This document shows positions 15,029 to 22,863 of a stretch of DNA of 39,560 nt, piece by piece. A program made the position numbers and the translations under genes. Location of the stretch: NCBI GenBank assembly GCA_009903775.1, contig WYEM01000096.1:1-39560 (forward strand), given 5' to 3'. How positions within the stretch are numbered: the first letter of the stretch is position 1; each line of letters opens with the position of its first letter. The DNA comes from Nitrososphaerota archaeon (GTDB lineage Archaea > Thermoproteota > Nitrososphaeria > Conexivisphaerales > Conexivisphaeraceae). The notes under the pieces are model-generated. The model was not told where the DNA came from. It made no database searches and saw only the letters and a list, made by a program, of their open reading frames with translations.

Positions 15029-16411
15029 GTGGGGATATTCCGCGCCTACGACATAAGGGGGATCTACCCGGGGGAGCTGGGGCCGGAGCTCGCCCTGAGG
15101 ATAGGCCTCGCGTACGGCTCCATAGCGTCGGGGAGGGGGGTCCGCGGGATCTACCTCGGAAGGGACGCCAGGCTGAGCGGGCCGGCCCTCGCCGCGGCCT
15201 TCTCCGCCGGCGCGATGGCCTCGGGGCTCGAGGTGGTCGACGTCGGGCTGGTCCACACGCCCCTGATCTACTGGCTCACAGCGAGGGAGGGGGGGAGGGG
15301 CATGGAGGGGGTCATGGTGACAGCCTCCCACAACCCGCCCGAGTACAACGGCCTCAAGGTCTCGCACGGGGGCATGGCCTACAGCTACGGCGACCTGTAC
15401 GGCGAGGTCGAGAGGGCCCTGGCGGGAGGGGGCCCCGCGCCCCTCCCCTGGGACCGCGCGGGCAGCCGCTCCCAGGAGGACCGCCTGGGCGAGTACCTGG
15501 AGGACCTCCTGGGGAGGGCCCCGCGCCCCGAGCGCGGGCTCAGGGCGGTCGTGGACTCGAGCAACGGCTCCTGCTGGTTCGCGCGCGACGCGATGCTCCG
15601 CGCCGGGATATCGGCCATGGCCCTGAACTCGGAGCCGGACGGCAGGTTCCCCCGCCATCCCCCGGACCCGCTCAGGGAGGAGGCCTACTCGGACGCCTCC
15701 GAGGCCGTCCGCAGGGAGGGGGCGGACTTCGGCGTGGTCTTCGACGGGGACTGCGACCGCGTGGGCTTCGTGGACGAGTCCGGGAGGCCCATAGGCGGGG
15801 ACGCGGCCGCCATGATACTCGCGCGCGACGTCCTCTCCAGGCGCCCCGGCTCCAAGGTCGTCCTCAACGTGATGATGTCCGGGGCGGTCGTGGACTACGT
15901 GCGCTCGCTCGGGGGGACCCCGATCATGGTCAGGGTGGGGCACCCCTTCATCCAGGAGGCAATGGCGGCGGAGGGTGCCGCGTTCGCCGCCGAGATAAGC
16001 GGCCACCTATACTTCTCGGACCACTACGGGTTCGACGACGCCCTCTACGCCGCCCTCAGGTTCGCGGCGGCGATATCCAGGGAGGGGGAGCCCCTCTCCC
16101 GCATAGTCGCCTCGCTCCCCAGGTACCACTCCTCGCCCGAGCAGAGGGTGCCCTGCCCCGACGACCTGAAGTTCAGGGTGGTGGAGGAGCTCAGGCGCAG
16201 GTACGAGGCCGAGGGGCTGAGGGTGATCCCGATAGACGGGGTCAGGGTGGAGGTCGAGGACGGGTGGTGGATAATCAGGGCGTCGAACACGGAGCCCGCG
16301 ATAGTCATGAGGGCGGAGGCGAGGGACGAGGGGGCCCTGGCCAGGATCTCCTCGAGGATGAGGTCCGACCTGGAGGAAGCCCTCCGCTCCCTCGGCACAG
16401 CCGGGCGCTGA
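15029..16411 (+). CDS. Phosphoglucomutase/phosphomannomutase
   Basis: A protein of 460 residues, the usual length for the alpha-D-phosphohexomutase family. It moves phosphate between C6 and C1 of hexose phosphates, linking central metabolism to sugar nucleotides. In order it shows FRAYDIRGIYPGELG, GRDARLSGP, the phosphoserine loop VTASHNPPEYNGLK, the metal-binding loop DGDCDRVGF, the sugar-binding GHLYFSDHYG and the phosphate-binding RASNTEPAIVMRAEA. The GTG at 15029 begins the conserved FRAYDIRGIYPG segment and fits the TATA-like box. The last 107 bases overlap the 3' end of the DUF429 gene on the other strand. It probably feeds the glycan genes of the window. Confidence 0.92.
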   Translation: MGIFRAYDIRGIYPGELGPELALRIGLAYGSIASGRGVRGIYLGRDARLSGPALAAAFSAGAMASGLEVVDVGLVHTPLIYWLTAREGGRGMEGVMVTASHNPPEYNGLKVSHGGMAYSYGDLYGEVERALAGGGPAPLPWDRAGSRSQEDRLGEYLEDLLGRAPRPERGLRAVVDSSNGSCWFARDAMLRAGISAMALNSEPDGRFPRHPPDPLREEAYSDASEAVRREGADFGVVFDGDCDRVGFVDESGRPIGGDAAAMILARDVLSRRPGSKVVLNVMMSGAVVDYVRSLGGTPIMVRVGHPFIQEAMAAEGAAFAAEISGHLYFSDHYGFDDALYAALRFAAAISREGEPLSRIVASLPRYHSSPEQRVPCPDDLKFRVVEELRRRYEAEGLRVIPIDGVRVEVEDGWWIIRASNTEPAIVMRAEARDEGALARISSRMRSDLEEALRSLGTAGR

Positions 16412-16928
16412 GGTGGACCTCGCCGTCCGGGGCCCTGACGACGAGGGAGCGGCCCTCGAGCGCCTCCATCGCGACCACCGCCGCGACCACCGCGTCCAGG
16501 GCGTCCCGGGACGCGGGGAGGGGGCCGTGGGCGACGCCCGCGGCGCCCAGGAGCTCGCCCACCCCGCGGCACCCGCTCGAGGCCAGGGCGCTCCTGGGGT
16601 GGGTCTCTATCGCCCTCGCCCCCAGGCGGCCCACTATCGAGATGGACCTGGCTGCCAGCTCCCTCATCCCGCGCCAGGCCGGCGGGAGGACCCTGTGGCC
16701 CATGCGGATGAGCTCGCGGTCCACCTCCCTGAGGGCACCGGAGGAGGGGAGGGAGAGGGGCGAGTCCACCGCCACGGCGTCCGCCCCGCGGAGGGCTGAT
16801 ACTATCTCGTCGTCGCCGGACAGGAGGGCCGCCCACTCGAGCCTGGGCCCGCCCCTCCCCAGGTCTATCATCGCGGCACCGCTCGGCCTCCTGGGGGAGG
16901 CCGAGGGATCGAGTCCCCCCGCCCTCAC
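16305..16928 (-). CDS. DUF429 family predicted nuclease-like protein
   Basis: A protein of up to 207 residues. The start GLDPSASPRRPSGAAMIDL resembles the RNase H-like fold opening of DUF429. ADAVAVDSPLSLP follows, then the family segment REVDRELIRMGHRVLPPAWRGMRELAARSISIVGRL and AIETHPRSAL. Asp residues at the ends of predicted strands fit a metal-dependent nuclease, but activity is unproven for the family. The C-terminal ~35 codons overlap the phosphohexomutase gene antisense and look unconserved, so the natural end may be earlier. The GTG start lies at the end of the DUF134 gene and was probably an overlapping GTGA junction. Confidence 0.7.
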   Translation of the reverse strand: MRAGGLDPSASPRRPSGAAMIDLGRGGPRLEWAALLSGDDEIVSALRGADAVAVDSPLSLPSSGALREVDRELIRMGHRVLPPAWRGMRELAARSISIVGRLGARAIETHPRSALASSGCRGVGELLGAAGVAHGPLPASRDALDAVVAAVVAMEALEGRSLVVRAPDGEVHLSARLCRGSGGLPPGRTSSSRRSWPGPPRPSPPPS

Positions 16929-17238
16929 CGGGGATCGCCCCCGCGAGGACGAGGGGCCTCCCCTCTATCACCATTCCTACCAGCTTCCTCCTGCCGCTCT
17001 CCACGAGCCTCCAGACGGTCCCCCTGGAGACGCCCATCATGGCGGCGGCCTCCTCCTGGAGCATCCCCTCGTAGTCGACGAGCCTGAGGGCCTCCAGCTC
17101 GTCCATGGTCATCACGATCGCGCCCGGGCCCCCCGCGTGGGAGGGCGCCGGGACGAAGGCCGCGTACCTGGGCGCGAACCTGATTATCCTGGGCTTGGGC
17201 GGCCTGCCCCTCCTCCATCCCCAGCCCGGCCCCGGCAT
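16924..17238 (-). CDS. DUF134 family helix-turn-helix protein (probable small frameshift at the 3' end)
   Basis: The N-terminus (RGRPPKPRIIRFAPRYAAFVPA) and MTMDELEALRLVDYEGMLQEEAAAMMGVSRGTVWRLVESGRRKLVGMVIEGRPLVLAGAIPG match the ~100-residue DUF134 proteins, which carry a sigma-70-region-4-like DNA-binding helix-turn-helix. The in-frame stop is only at 16045, running antisense-like through the DUF429 gene. One extra C in a C run near 16935 would create a TGA overlapping the DUF429 GTG start. I therefore end the gene there. The TATA-like TTAAATC at 17260-17268 is about 26 bases before the ATG. Its targets are unknown. Confidence 0.7.
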
Positions 17239-17259
17239 GGCCCGGGTGCGGCCCGGGCC

Positions 17260-17268
17260 GATTTAAGG
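17260..17268 (-). promoter_or_regulatory. TATA-like box for the DUF134 gene
   Basis: CCTTAAATC on the reverse strand lies about 26 bases upstream of the ATG at 17238, just past the stop of the small DUF4382 gene. Confidence 0.5.
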
Positions 17269-17281
17269 GGCTCGCCCGCCC

Positions 17282-17776
17282 TCAGGGGGATGGGACCTGC
17301 TCGGCCGTTATGACCGGCGACAGGATCACCCGGCCGCCCCCGGTCGTCACCAGGTGGGGCCCCACCAGTATCTCCAGGTCGGCCGTGGAGCCGCCCCGGA
17401 CGCGCAGGCCTCCCCCGATTATGGGGACCTTGAGGACGCCGCTGGGCACCTCTGCCGTCACGTTGACCGGCCCGATGGTGACCTCGGCGGACGCGATGAC
17501 GAGCCTGACCTCAGTGTAGTTGCCGGCGGGGACGCTCGAGGAGGCGAGGAGCTGCGGGGAGGGGGTCAGCTCCACGGTCCTCGTCGAGTTGCTCACGGTC
17601 ACCCACCCGCCGGACTCCGAGTGCAGCATCACGGAGGACACCGTCACGTAGACGGCGGCGTCCGGGTCGCCCTCCACGTAGACGTTCAGGGTCCCGCGGG
17701 AGTAGTGGTACCAGGCGGCCGCCCCCGCGGCCGCCACCACGATCGCGACCACTGCCGCTGTGAGCGCGCGGTTCAC
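17282..17776 (-). CDS. DUF4382 domain exported protein
   Basis: A protein of 164 residues. The N-terminus MNRALTAAVVAIVVAAAGAAAWYHY is a signal anchor. The rest is one DUF4382-type beta domain: VYVTVSSVMLHSESGGWVTVSNSTRTVELTP, AGNYTEVRLVIASAEVTIG, and PSGVLKVPIIGGGLRVRGGSTADLEILVGPHLV. The same pattern of strands (SYSGVAVHAEGYGWISNASARGTVDLL and so on) occurs in the larger protein at 10804-12282, so the two are paralogues. It probably acts outside the membrane, but its function is unknown. It starts at GTG 17774-17776, with a TATA-like CAAAGCTTAT at 17801-17810. Confidence 0.75.
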   Translation of the reverse strand: MNRALTAAVVAIVVAAAGAAAWYHYSRGTLNVYVEGDPDAAVYVTVSSVMLHSESGGWVTVSNSTRTVELTPSPQLLASSSVPAGNYTEVRLVIASAEVTIGPVNVTAEVPSGVLKVPIIGGGLRVRGGSTADLEILVGPHLVTTGGGRVILSPVITAEQVPSP

Positions 17777-17800
17777 GGGGGAGGAGGGGGAGGGCGGGGG

Positions 17801-17849
17801 ATAAGCTTTGCCTCCCCGCCATCATTAGATGATGAACTTAAGGATATAG
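17801..17849. promoter_or_regulatory. Divergent promoters for the small DUF4382 gene and the MFS transporter
   Basis: Reverse-strand CAAAGCTTAT (17801-17810) is about 26 bases before the GTG at 17776. Plus-strand GGATATAG (17842-17849) is about 28 bases before the GTG at 17874. Confidence 0.5.
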
Positions 17850-17873
17850 CGCCCCTCGGCGCGCCGGCCGCGC

Positions 17874-19133
17874 GTGCGGGGCGACCTCCACGGGCTCGCT
17901 GCGCTGAGCGTCTTCCTCTCGATGTTCCTCTGGGGGTTCGCCGACGCGATAGCGCCGCTCGCCACCCAGTGGCCCATGGTCCCGGAGGGCGCCTACGTCT
18001 ACATGCTGCTCGCGGTGCCCGTCGGGCTGGTGTCGGGCAACCTCGCGATGGGCCACCTGGCGGACAGGGTGGGCAGGAAGCCCGTGATGGTGGCGGCCCT
18101 CGCCATCTACGCGGCCGGCGCGGCCCTCGTAGCGCTCGCCGGCTCCTGGGCGCCGCTGGCCCTCGGGATCGCCCTCCTGGAGTTCTCGGTGGCCGGCGGG
18201 GACGAGCCCGCGATGCTCTCCTACCTGGCTGAGTCATCGCCGGCGCGCTCGCGCGGCTCCCTGATAATGCTGGCCTCCAACGGCGCGAACGTCGGGGCCG
18301 CCGCGGCGGCGGCAATCTCCATGCTCGCGGGCGGCGGCTTCGAGGGGCAGAGGCTGGCGCTCGCCGCGACGCTCGCGCTGGCCCTCCCGCTCGCGCTGGC
18401 GGTGAGGGCGGGGCTCCCCGAGTCGGCCGCCTGGCTGCGCGCGAGGGAGTCCGGGGCCGGGGCCTCGCTGAGGCGCGCCCTGGGCGGCGCGGCCAAGGCC
18501 TACTTCCTGGTCACGATAGCGCTGACCACCATCCTGACCTACGGCCTCGTGTCCTGGGCGCTCGCCCCCTACTTCTACCCGGGGATGGTCCCGCAGATAA
18601 TCCTGGAGTTCAACGCCGGGGCGGTGGCGGGCGGCCTGCTGGGCTACGCGATCGTGGACCGCCAGGACAGGCGCTCAGCCTCCCTCCAATACTACGCGGG
18701 CGGGTTCCTCTCGGGGCTCGCGATAGTCGCCCAGCTGGCGCTCCTCCCCTCGGCGCTCTGGGCCTTCGTCCCGCTCCTGATGATCAACGGCGCATTCACC
18801 CAGCTGACCTGGGGGCTCAGGCTCGTGATGGAGCCCGAGCTCTTCCCGACCGGCCTCAGGGCCACGTCCATAGCGATCATCAGGACCTCGGGGTGGATCG
18901 CATACGTCGCGTCCCTCTTCCTCACCGGCGGCTTCACGGTGGTCTCGTTCATGGCCTACGACCTGGCCCTCTGGGCCCTGGGGGTGAGCGGCGCGGCCGT
19001 GTGGGCCGCGGCCGGCTACGAGACGAGGGGGAGGGCGATAGAGGAGCTGGACTTCCGCGCTAGTCCTCGGCGATCGCCACGACCCTGGCGGGCGAGCCGT
19101 CCAGGCCCCTCAGCCTCAGGGGCATCACGATGA
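17874..19133 (+). CDS. Major facilitator superfamily transporter, sugar/metabolite symporter-like
   Basis: A membrane protein of 419 residues with about twelve hydrophobic segments. The cytoplasmic loop motif GHLADRVGRKPVMV lies after the second segment, as is diagnostic of MFS proteins. EFSVAGGDEPAMLSYLAESSPARSRG and ELFPTGLRATSIAI are typical of the sugar and organic-acid symporter branch. The GTG start fits the TATA-like box. The last ~24 codons overlap the convergent cyclase gene by 74 bases and are unconserved. Its place beside glucose-oxidation genes suggests uptake or export of a sugar or sugar acid, which is inference only. Confidence 0.85.
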   Translation: MRGDLHGLAALSVFLSMFLWGFADAIAPLATQWPMVPEGAYVYMLLAVPVGLVSGNLAMGHLADRVGRKPVMVAALAIYAAGAALVALAGSWAPLALGIALLEFSVAGGDEPAMLSYLAESSPARSRGSLIMLASNGANVGAAAAAAISMLAGGGFEGQRLALAATLALALPLALAVRAGLPESAAWLRARESGAGASLRRALGGAAKAYFLVTIALTTILTYGLVSWALAPYFYPGMVPQIILEFNAGAVAGGLLGYAIVDRQDRRSASLQYYAGGFLSGLAIVAQLALLPSALWAFVPLLMINGAFTQLTWGLRLVMEPELFPTGLRATSIAIIRTSGWIAYVASLFLTGGFTVVSFMAYDLALWALGVSGAAVWAAAGYETRGRAIEELDFRASPRRSPRPWRASRPGPSASGASR

Positions 19134-19767
19134 AGAAGGCGCGGGCCGACCTGCGCCCGCGGAGGACCTCCCCCAGGTTCGCGACCTCCTCCACTATCAG
19201 GACGCCGTTCGAGAGCAGGATCCTGTGGACCTCCGCCCCCGTGTCGGTTATCGGGCCCATCGAGGCGACCCTCTCCCCCCATCCCCCTATGCTGAGCCCC
19301 TCGGTGCCCACGAGCGACACCCCCTTCCCCACCAGGTACCTGGCGCCGTCCACCGAGAGGTAGGGCCAAAGGAACAGGTACCTCCTGTTGATCCCCCTGA
19401 GGGAGTCCCACCCGGTGTGCAGGAAGACCATGTCGCCCCTCCGCAGCTCCCCGTCGAAGGCGCGCAGGTCCTCCGCGGTTATCGGCTCCCCGTCTCCCTT
19501 GCCGGTGAGGTCCAGCACGACCCCCTCGCCCATCAGCCTCTCGAGCGGTATCGCGTCCACGGGGGCCCCGTCCTCGAGCATGTGGGACGGGGCGTCCACG
19601 TGGGTCCCGTGGTGGGTGTTCATGCGCAGCTCCCTGAGCCTGTAGCCGTCCACCTCCATCAGCTTGGAGTCCTCCACCGAGAAGCGGCTGTTCGTCGGCC
19701 ACGAAGGCATGCCGTGGTACATCTCGTGCGTCAGGTCTATCGCCCTGCGCCCCCTCAGGTCCATCAT
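19060..19767 (-). CDS. Cyclase family metal-dependent hydrolase (kynurenine-formamidase-like)
   Basis: A protein of 235 residues with the family's metal-binding motif HHGTHVDAPSHM (HxGTHxDxPxH) at about residues 52-63. It opens with RRAIDLTHEMYHGMPSWP. DMVFLHTGWD and VSLVGTEGLSIGGWG follow. Known members open amide or ring bonds, for example kynurenine formamidase and isatin hydrolase. It overlaps the glucose dehydrogenase stop by ATGA, so the two are translationally coupled. No separate gluconolactonase is seen in the window. A role in opening the gluconolactone made by the dehydrogenase is an attractive but untested inference. Confidence 0.85.
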   Translation of the reverse strand: MMDLRGRRAIDLTHEMYHGMPSWPTNSRFSVEDSKLMEVDGYRLRELRMNTHHGTHVDAPSHMLEDGAPVDAIPLERLMGEGVVLDLTGKGDGEPITAEDLRAFDGELRRGDMVFLHTGWDSLRGINRRYLFLWPYLSVDGARYLVGKGVSLVGTEGLSIGGWGERVASMGPITDTGAEVHRILLSNGVLIVEEVANLGEVLRGRRSARAFFIVMPLRLRGLDGSPARVVAIAED

Positions 19768-20840
19768 TGCCAGTCTATCACCGTCTTTATCTCCCCGGCC
19801 GGCCTCCTGGCGAGCACGTCCAGGGATTCCTCGGGCTTGACCACGCTCGTTATCATCGACTTGAGGACGCCGGGGTAGGAGTCCTTCCAGCTCGACAGGT
19901 AGTTGAGGGCCCTGATGTAGTGCTCCTTCGCGCCGTCCACGGTCCCTATTATCGTTATGTTCCTCTCCACTATGTCTATCACGTCCTGCCCGGTCAGGGG
20001 CTCGGAGCCCCCGGGCGCAGTGCCGAAGAGTATCGCGACGCCGTTCGGCCTCAGGGCCCTTATCCCGTCCATCGCCACCTCGGGGCTGCCCGTGGTCTCC
20101 ACGAAGACGTCGGACTGGGGCAGCTGCTTCGACCTGTCCTCGCGCAGGAAGTACTCCGCGCCCATCCTGGACGCGAGCTCCGCCAGCCTACCCTCGGGGT
20201 CGTGCCTGCTGAACATCTTCACGTCCATCCCGATGGAGGAGAAGAGCATGGCGAAGAGCATCCCTATGGGGCCCGCGCCCGCTATGGTCACCGTGAGGCA
20301 CGAGCGGGACCCGTCCCTGCAGTTGGGTATCGACCTCCTGGAGACGAGGTCGTAGACGTCGTAGGCCTTCACCACGTTCTTGAGCGGCTCCGCGAGGACC
20401 GCGAGCATCCCCAGGGACTCGTCGTCCACGCGCACCAGGTAAGTCGGGTCGTCCGTGAAGTAGTCCCTCATGAAGCCGTCGAGCCCCCTTATCCCCGCCT
20501 CCACGAAGTCCCCGTCGCTGCAGTTGTCCTGGCGGCCCACCAGGCAGTTGAGGCACTTCCCGGGCCTCCTGACCATGGGGACGACCAGCGACCCCTTCCT
20601 GAGCCTGGTGCCGGGGTCGACGTCCTCCACCCTGGCCAGGGCCTCGTGCCCTATTATGAGGTCCCCCGAGCCGGGCGGGGGCCTGGCGAAGGGGAGCTGG
20701 TTGTTCACGAGCCCCCTGTCGGTCCCGCATATGCCGGTGTAGAGGGTCCTGAGGAGGACCTCGCCCCTCCTCCTCTGCGGCTCCGGGACGTCCCTGAGCG
20801 CGGCCCCCGGCCTCCCCACCGTTATCGATATGGCCCTCAC
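19764..20840 (-). CDS. gdh: Glucose 1-dehydrogenase, medium-chain zinc type
   Basis: A protein of 358 residues closely resembling archaeal glucose dehydrogenases. It oxidises glucose (or galactose) to the lactone with NAD(P), the first step of the Entner-Doudoroff route. It shows LYTGICGTDRGLVN, the catalytic-zinc GHEALARVED segment, the cysteine-rich lobe (KCLNCLVGRQDNCSDGDFVEAG) and the nucleotide-binding GAGPIGMLFAM. TIIGTVDGAKEHYIRAL near the end matches the family. The GTG start at 20840 overlaps the glucoamylase stop by four bases, so glucoamylase, gdh and the cyclase gene form one operon. Confidence 0.93.
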   Translation of the reverse strand: MRAISITVGRPGAALRDVPEPQRRRGEVLLRTLYTGICGTDRGLVNNQLPFARPPPGSGDLIIGHEALARVEDVDPGTRLRKGSLVVPMVRRPGKCLNCLVGRQDNCSDGDFVEAGIRGLDGFMRDYFTDDPTYLVRVDDESLGMLAVLAEPLKNVVKAYDVYDLVSRRSIPNCRDGSRSCLTVTIAGAGPIGMLFAMLFSSIGMDVKMFSRHDPEGRLAELASRMGAEYFLREDRSKQLPQSDVFVETTGSPEVAMDGIRALRPNGVAILFGTAPGGSEPLTGQDVIDIVERNITIIGTVDGAKEHYIRALNYLSSWKDSYPGVLKSMITSVVKPEESLDVLARRPAGEIKTVIDWQ

Positions 20841-22789
20841 GCCCCGGCCCCCCGCGCCGCCTGTGATATCCCTTGCGGGACCCCGGAGATCCTCTCGTCC
20901 ATCTCCAGGAGCGCCAGTATGAGCTCCGCGTGGGACCAGGCGAGCGGGGACGCGGAGAGCGGCGACCCGTCGTAGGGGTTCACCTGCTCCGGGAGGACCC
21001 CGGACGCCTGGGCGTGGGAGGCCACCCAGCCCAGGGCCTCCATTGCGTGCGGCAGGTCGCCCACCCTGATGTAGTACCTCGCGAGCCAGAGCGTCGTTAT
21101 TATCCAGGGGTTGCCGGGTATCGAGGGGTCGTCCCTCACCCTCATGTACCCGTCCCCCTGGTACCTGGCGAGGCCGCCGACGCCCCTCACCCAGAGCCCC
21201 GACCTGAGCTGGCCGACCGTGGACTCGACGCGCGGGTCCCCCGGCTCCACGAGCCCCAGGAGCGGCACGGCCAGGAGGGCGCTGTCCAGCGTGAAGTCGG
21301 GCCGCCCGCCGATGATCGAGCGGGCGAACCTGCCCAGCTCCCTGGAGTAGAACTTGGAGAGGAAGGCCTCCCTCATCCTGGATGCGGCGGCGGTGTACCT
21401 GGACGCCCTGTCCTCCTCGCCGAAGAAGCCTGCCATCCAGGCCGCGGCGTTGAGCGCGGCGTACACGGAGGCCACCGTGAACGCGTGGACCCCGTAGCGC
21501 TCCTCCCAGAGGTCGTAGCTCTCCCTCGGGAGCCCGTCGTCCCCCACGAACCCCGCCATGAAGTCGGCCGCCCTCACGATCAGGCGCTCGTAGTACGGCG
21601 CCAGGAGCGCGACGTCGCCGCGCCTCCTGACGTACTCGCCGAGCGACCAGACGACCAGCGCTGTCTCGTCCTCCTGTATGTTCGCTATGGCGCGCCCGTC
21701 CCTCACCATCGGCAGCCAGGTGCTCGCGAGCTTCCCGTCCACGTAGTACTTGTGGTGGAAGTACCCCTCCTCGGATATCGAGGAGGCCATGAGGTCGAAG
21801 AACCTCGCCGCCATCTGGCTGTGGCCGGCCATGCTGAGCGCGTACGCCGCTATGGCGGCGTCCCTGGGCCACACGTAGTAATAGCCGTCCCTGTTCACCT
21901 TGAGCTGATCGCTGTCGAGCGAGGCCGCTATCCCGCCCACGGAGTTCACGTGCGTGGCGAGTATGAACAGGGAGCGCCTGAAGAGGTAGGGGTAATCCCC
22001 GCCCAGCCTGAGCGAGCGCCTGGACGACCAGTACGACCAGTAGTTGGACGTCCTCCTCAGCATGGAGGTCAGCCTGCCCCAGTCCAGGGATCCGCCCAGC
22101 GACGCCACGGACCCCATGTCCTGGCCGCACGCTATGAAGTAGAAGAAGGACTTGGAGCCGCGCGGCGCGAGGGCCGACGAGTACCTTATGACCGAGTCGA
22201 CTGAGCCGTTCGCGACCGGGTTCATGGATAGCTCCCCGTCCTCCGCGTCCTTCCACGTCCCGGCGAACCCCCTGTGGCCCTTCACGCCCACCGCGTACTG
22301 GTCTATGGTGCCCCCGTCCTCGCCGACCGCCGACGCCAGGAAGTAGCGCGCCCCCTTGTAGTGCAGGACCCCCCTGAGCGCCGGGTGGTAGATCCCCGTG
22401 TCGCCGATGTCGTTGCCGTAGATGTAGAAGTTCTGGTGCATGAACGCGGAGAACCTCCTCCCCGAGTCCGACAGGTTCCTCACGGTCACGAGCCTCGCGT
22501 ACACGTCCTCCAGGACGTCCACGAAGTCCCTGGTCACGACCTCGACGCCCAGCCCCGGGGGCGCGTAGACCGCCCGGGAGATCATCGTGTCCCCCTCGTA
22601 GTCCGTCTCCCTGAGCGCCGACCTGTCCAGCCAGCGGAAGGTCCCGTCCACCGATATCCCGAACATGAAGGGCTGCCCCACCGCGTGGTTGTCGCGGGCG
22701 GCCCTGGAGTAGTAGAAGTCCACTATCCAGTGGTTGGCGTCGAAGGCCACCAGGACCCGGCCGTTCCCCAGCGGGGTGTACCGAACCAC
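20837..22789 (-). CDS. Glucoamylase / glucan glucohydrolase, GH15 family
   Basis: A protein of 650 residues, the normal size of archaeal GH15 enzymes. An N-terminal beta domain (GNGRVLVAFDANHWIVDFYY) is followed by the (alpha/alpha)6 barrel. YYYVWPRDAAIAAYAL, the likely general-acid segment ESYDLWEERYG and the likely base segment LAWSHAELILAL are present. It would release glucose from the ends of maltodextrins or glycogen-like glucans. No signal peptide is visible, so it probably acts in the cytoplasm on imported or stored glucan. It is first in an operon with gdh and the cyclase. It starts at GTG 22787-22789. Confidence 0.92.
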   Translation of the reverse strand: MVRYTPLGNGRVLVAFDANHWIVDFYYSRAARDNHAVGQPFMFGISVDGTFRWLDRSALRETDYEGDTMISRAVYAPPGLGVEVVTRDFVDVLEDVYARLVTVRNLSDSGRRFSAFMHQNFYIYGNDIGDTGIYHPALRGVLHYKGARYFLASAVGEDGGTIDQYAVGVKGHRGFAGTWKDAEDGELSMNPVANGSVDSVIRYSSALAPRGSKSFFYFIACGQDMGSVASLGGSLDWGRLTSMLRRTSNYWSYWSSRRSLRLGGDYPYLFRRSLFILATHVNSVGGIAASLDSDQLKVNRDGYYYVWPRDAAIAAYALSMAGHSQMAARFFDLMASSISEEGYFHHKYYVDGKLASTWLPMVRDGRAIANIQEDETALVVWSLGEYVRRRGDVALLAPYYERLIVRAADFMAGFVGDDGLPRESYDLWEERYGVHAFTVASVYAALNAAAWMAGFFGEEDRASRYTAAASRMREAFLSKFYSRELGRFARSIIGGRPDFTLDSALLAVPLLGLVEPGDPRVESTVGQLRSGLWVRGVGGLARYQGDGYMRVRDDPSIPGNPWIITTLWLARYYIRVGDLPHAMEALGWVASHAQASGVLPEQVNPYDGSPLSASPLAWSHAELILALLEMDERISGVPQGISQAARGAGA

Positions 22790-22809
22790 GTGGTCGCTCC
22801 GGGCCCGCC

Positions 22810-22842
22810 TCTATTAGGCGTTTGCTGGCCCCCCTTAAATAG
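22810..22842. promoter_or_regulatory. Divergent promoters for glucoamylase and glycerate kinase
   Basis: Reverse-strand CCTAATAG (22811-22818) lies about 25 bases before the GTG at 22789. Plus-strand CTTAAATAG (22834-22842) lies about 26 bases before the GTG at 22864. One short spacer thus controls both ends of the same pathway, and shared regulation is possible. Confidence 0.55.
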
Positions 22843-22863
22843 GGGGCGGCGCGGGAGGGGACC

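Noticed and set aside
13496-16006. An 836-codon reverse frame ahead of archease
   Set aside because: Only the last 139 codons (archease) look like protein. The rest is shadow of the P-loop gene and antisense to the phosphohexomutase.
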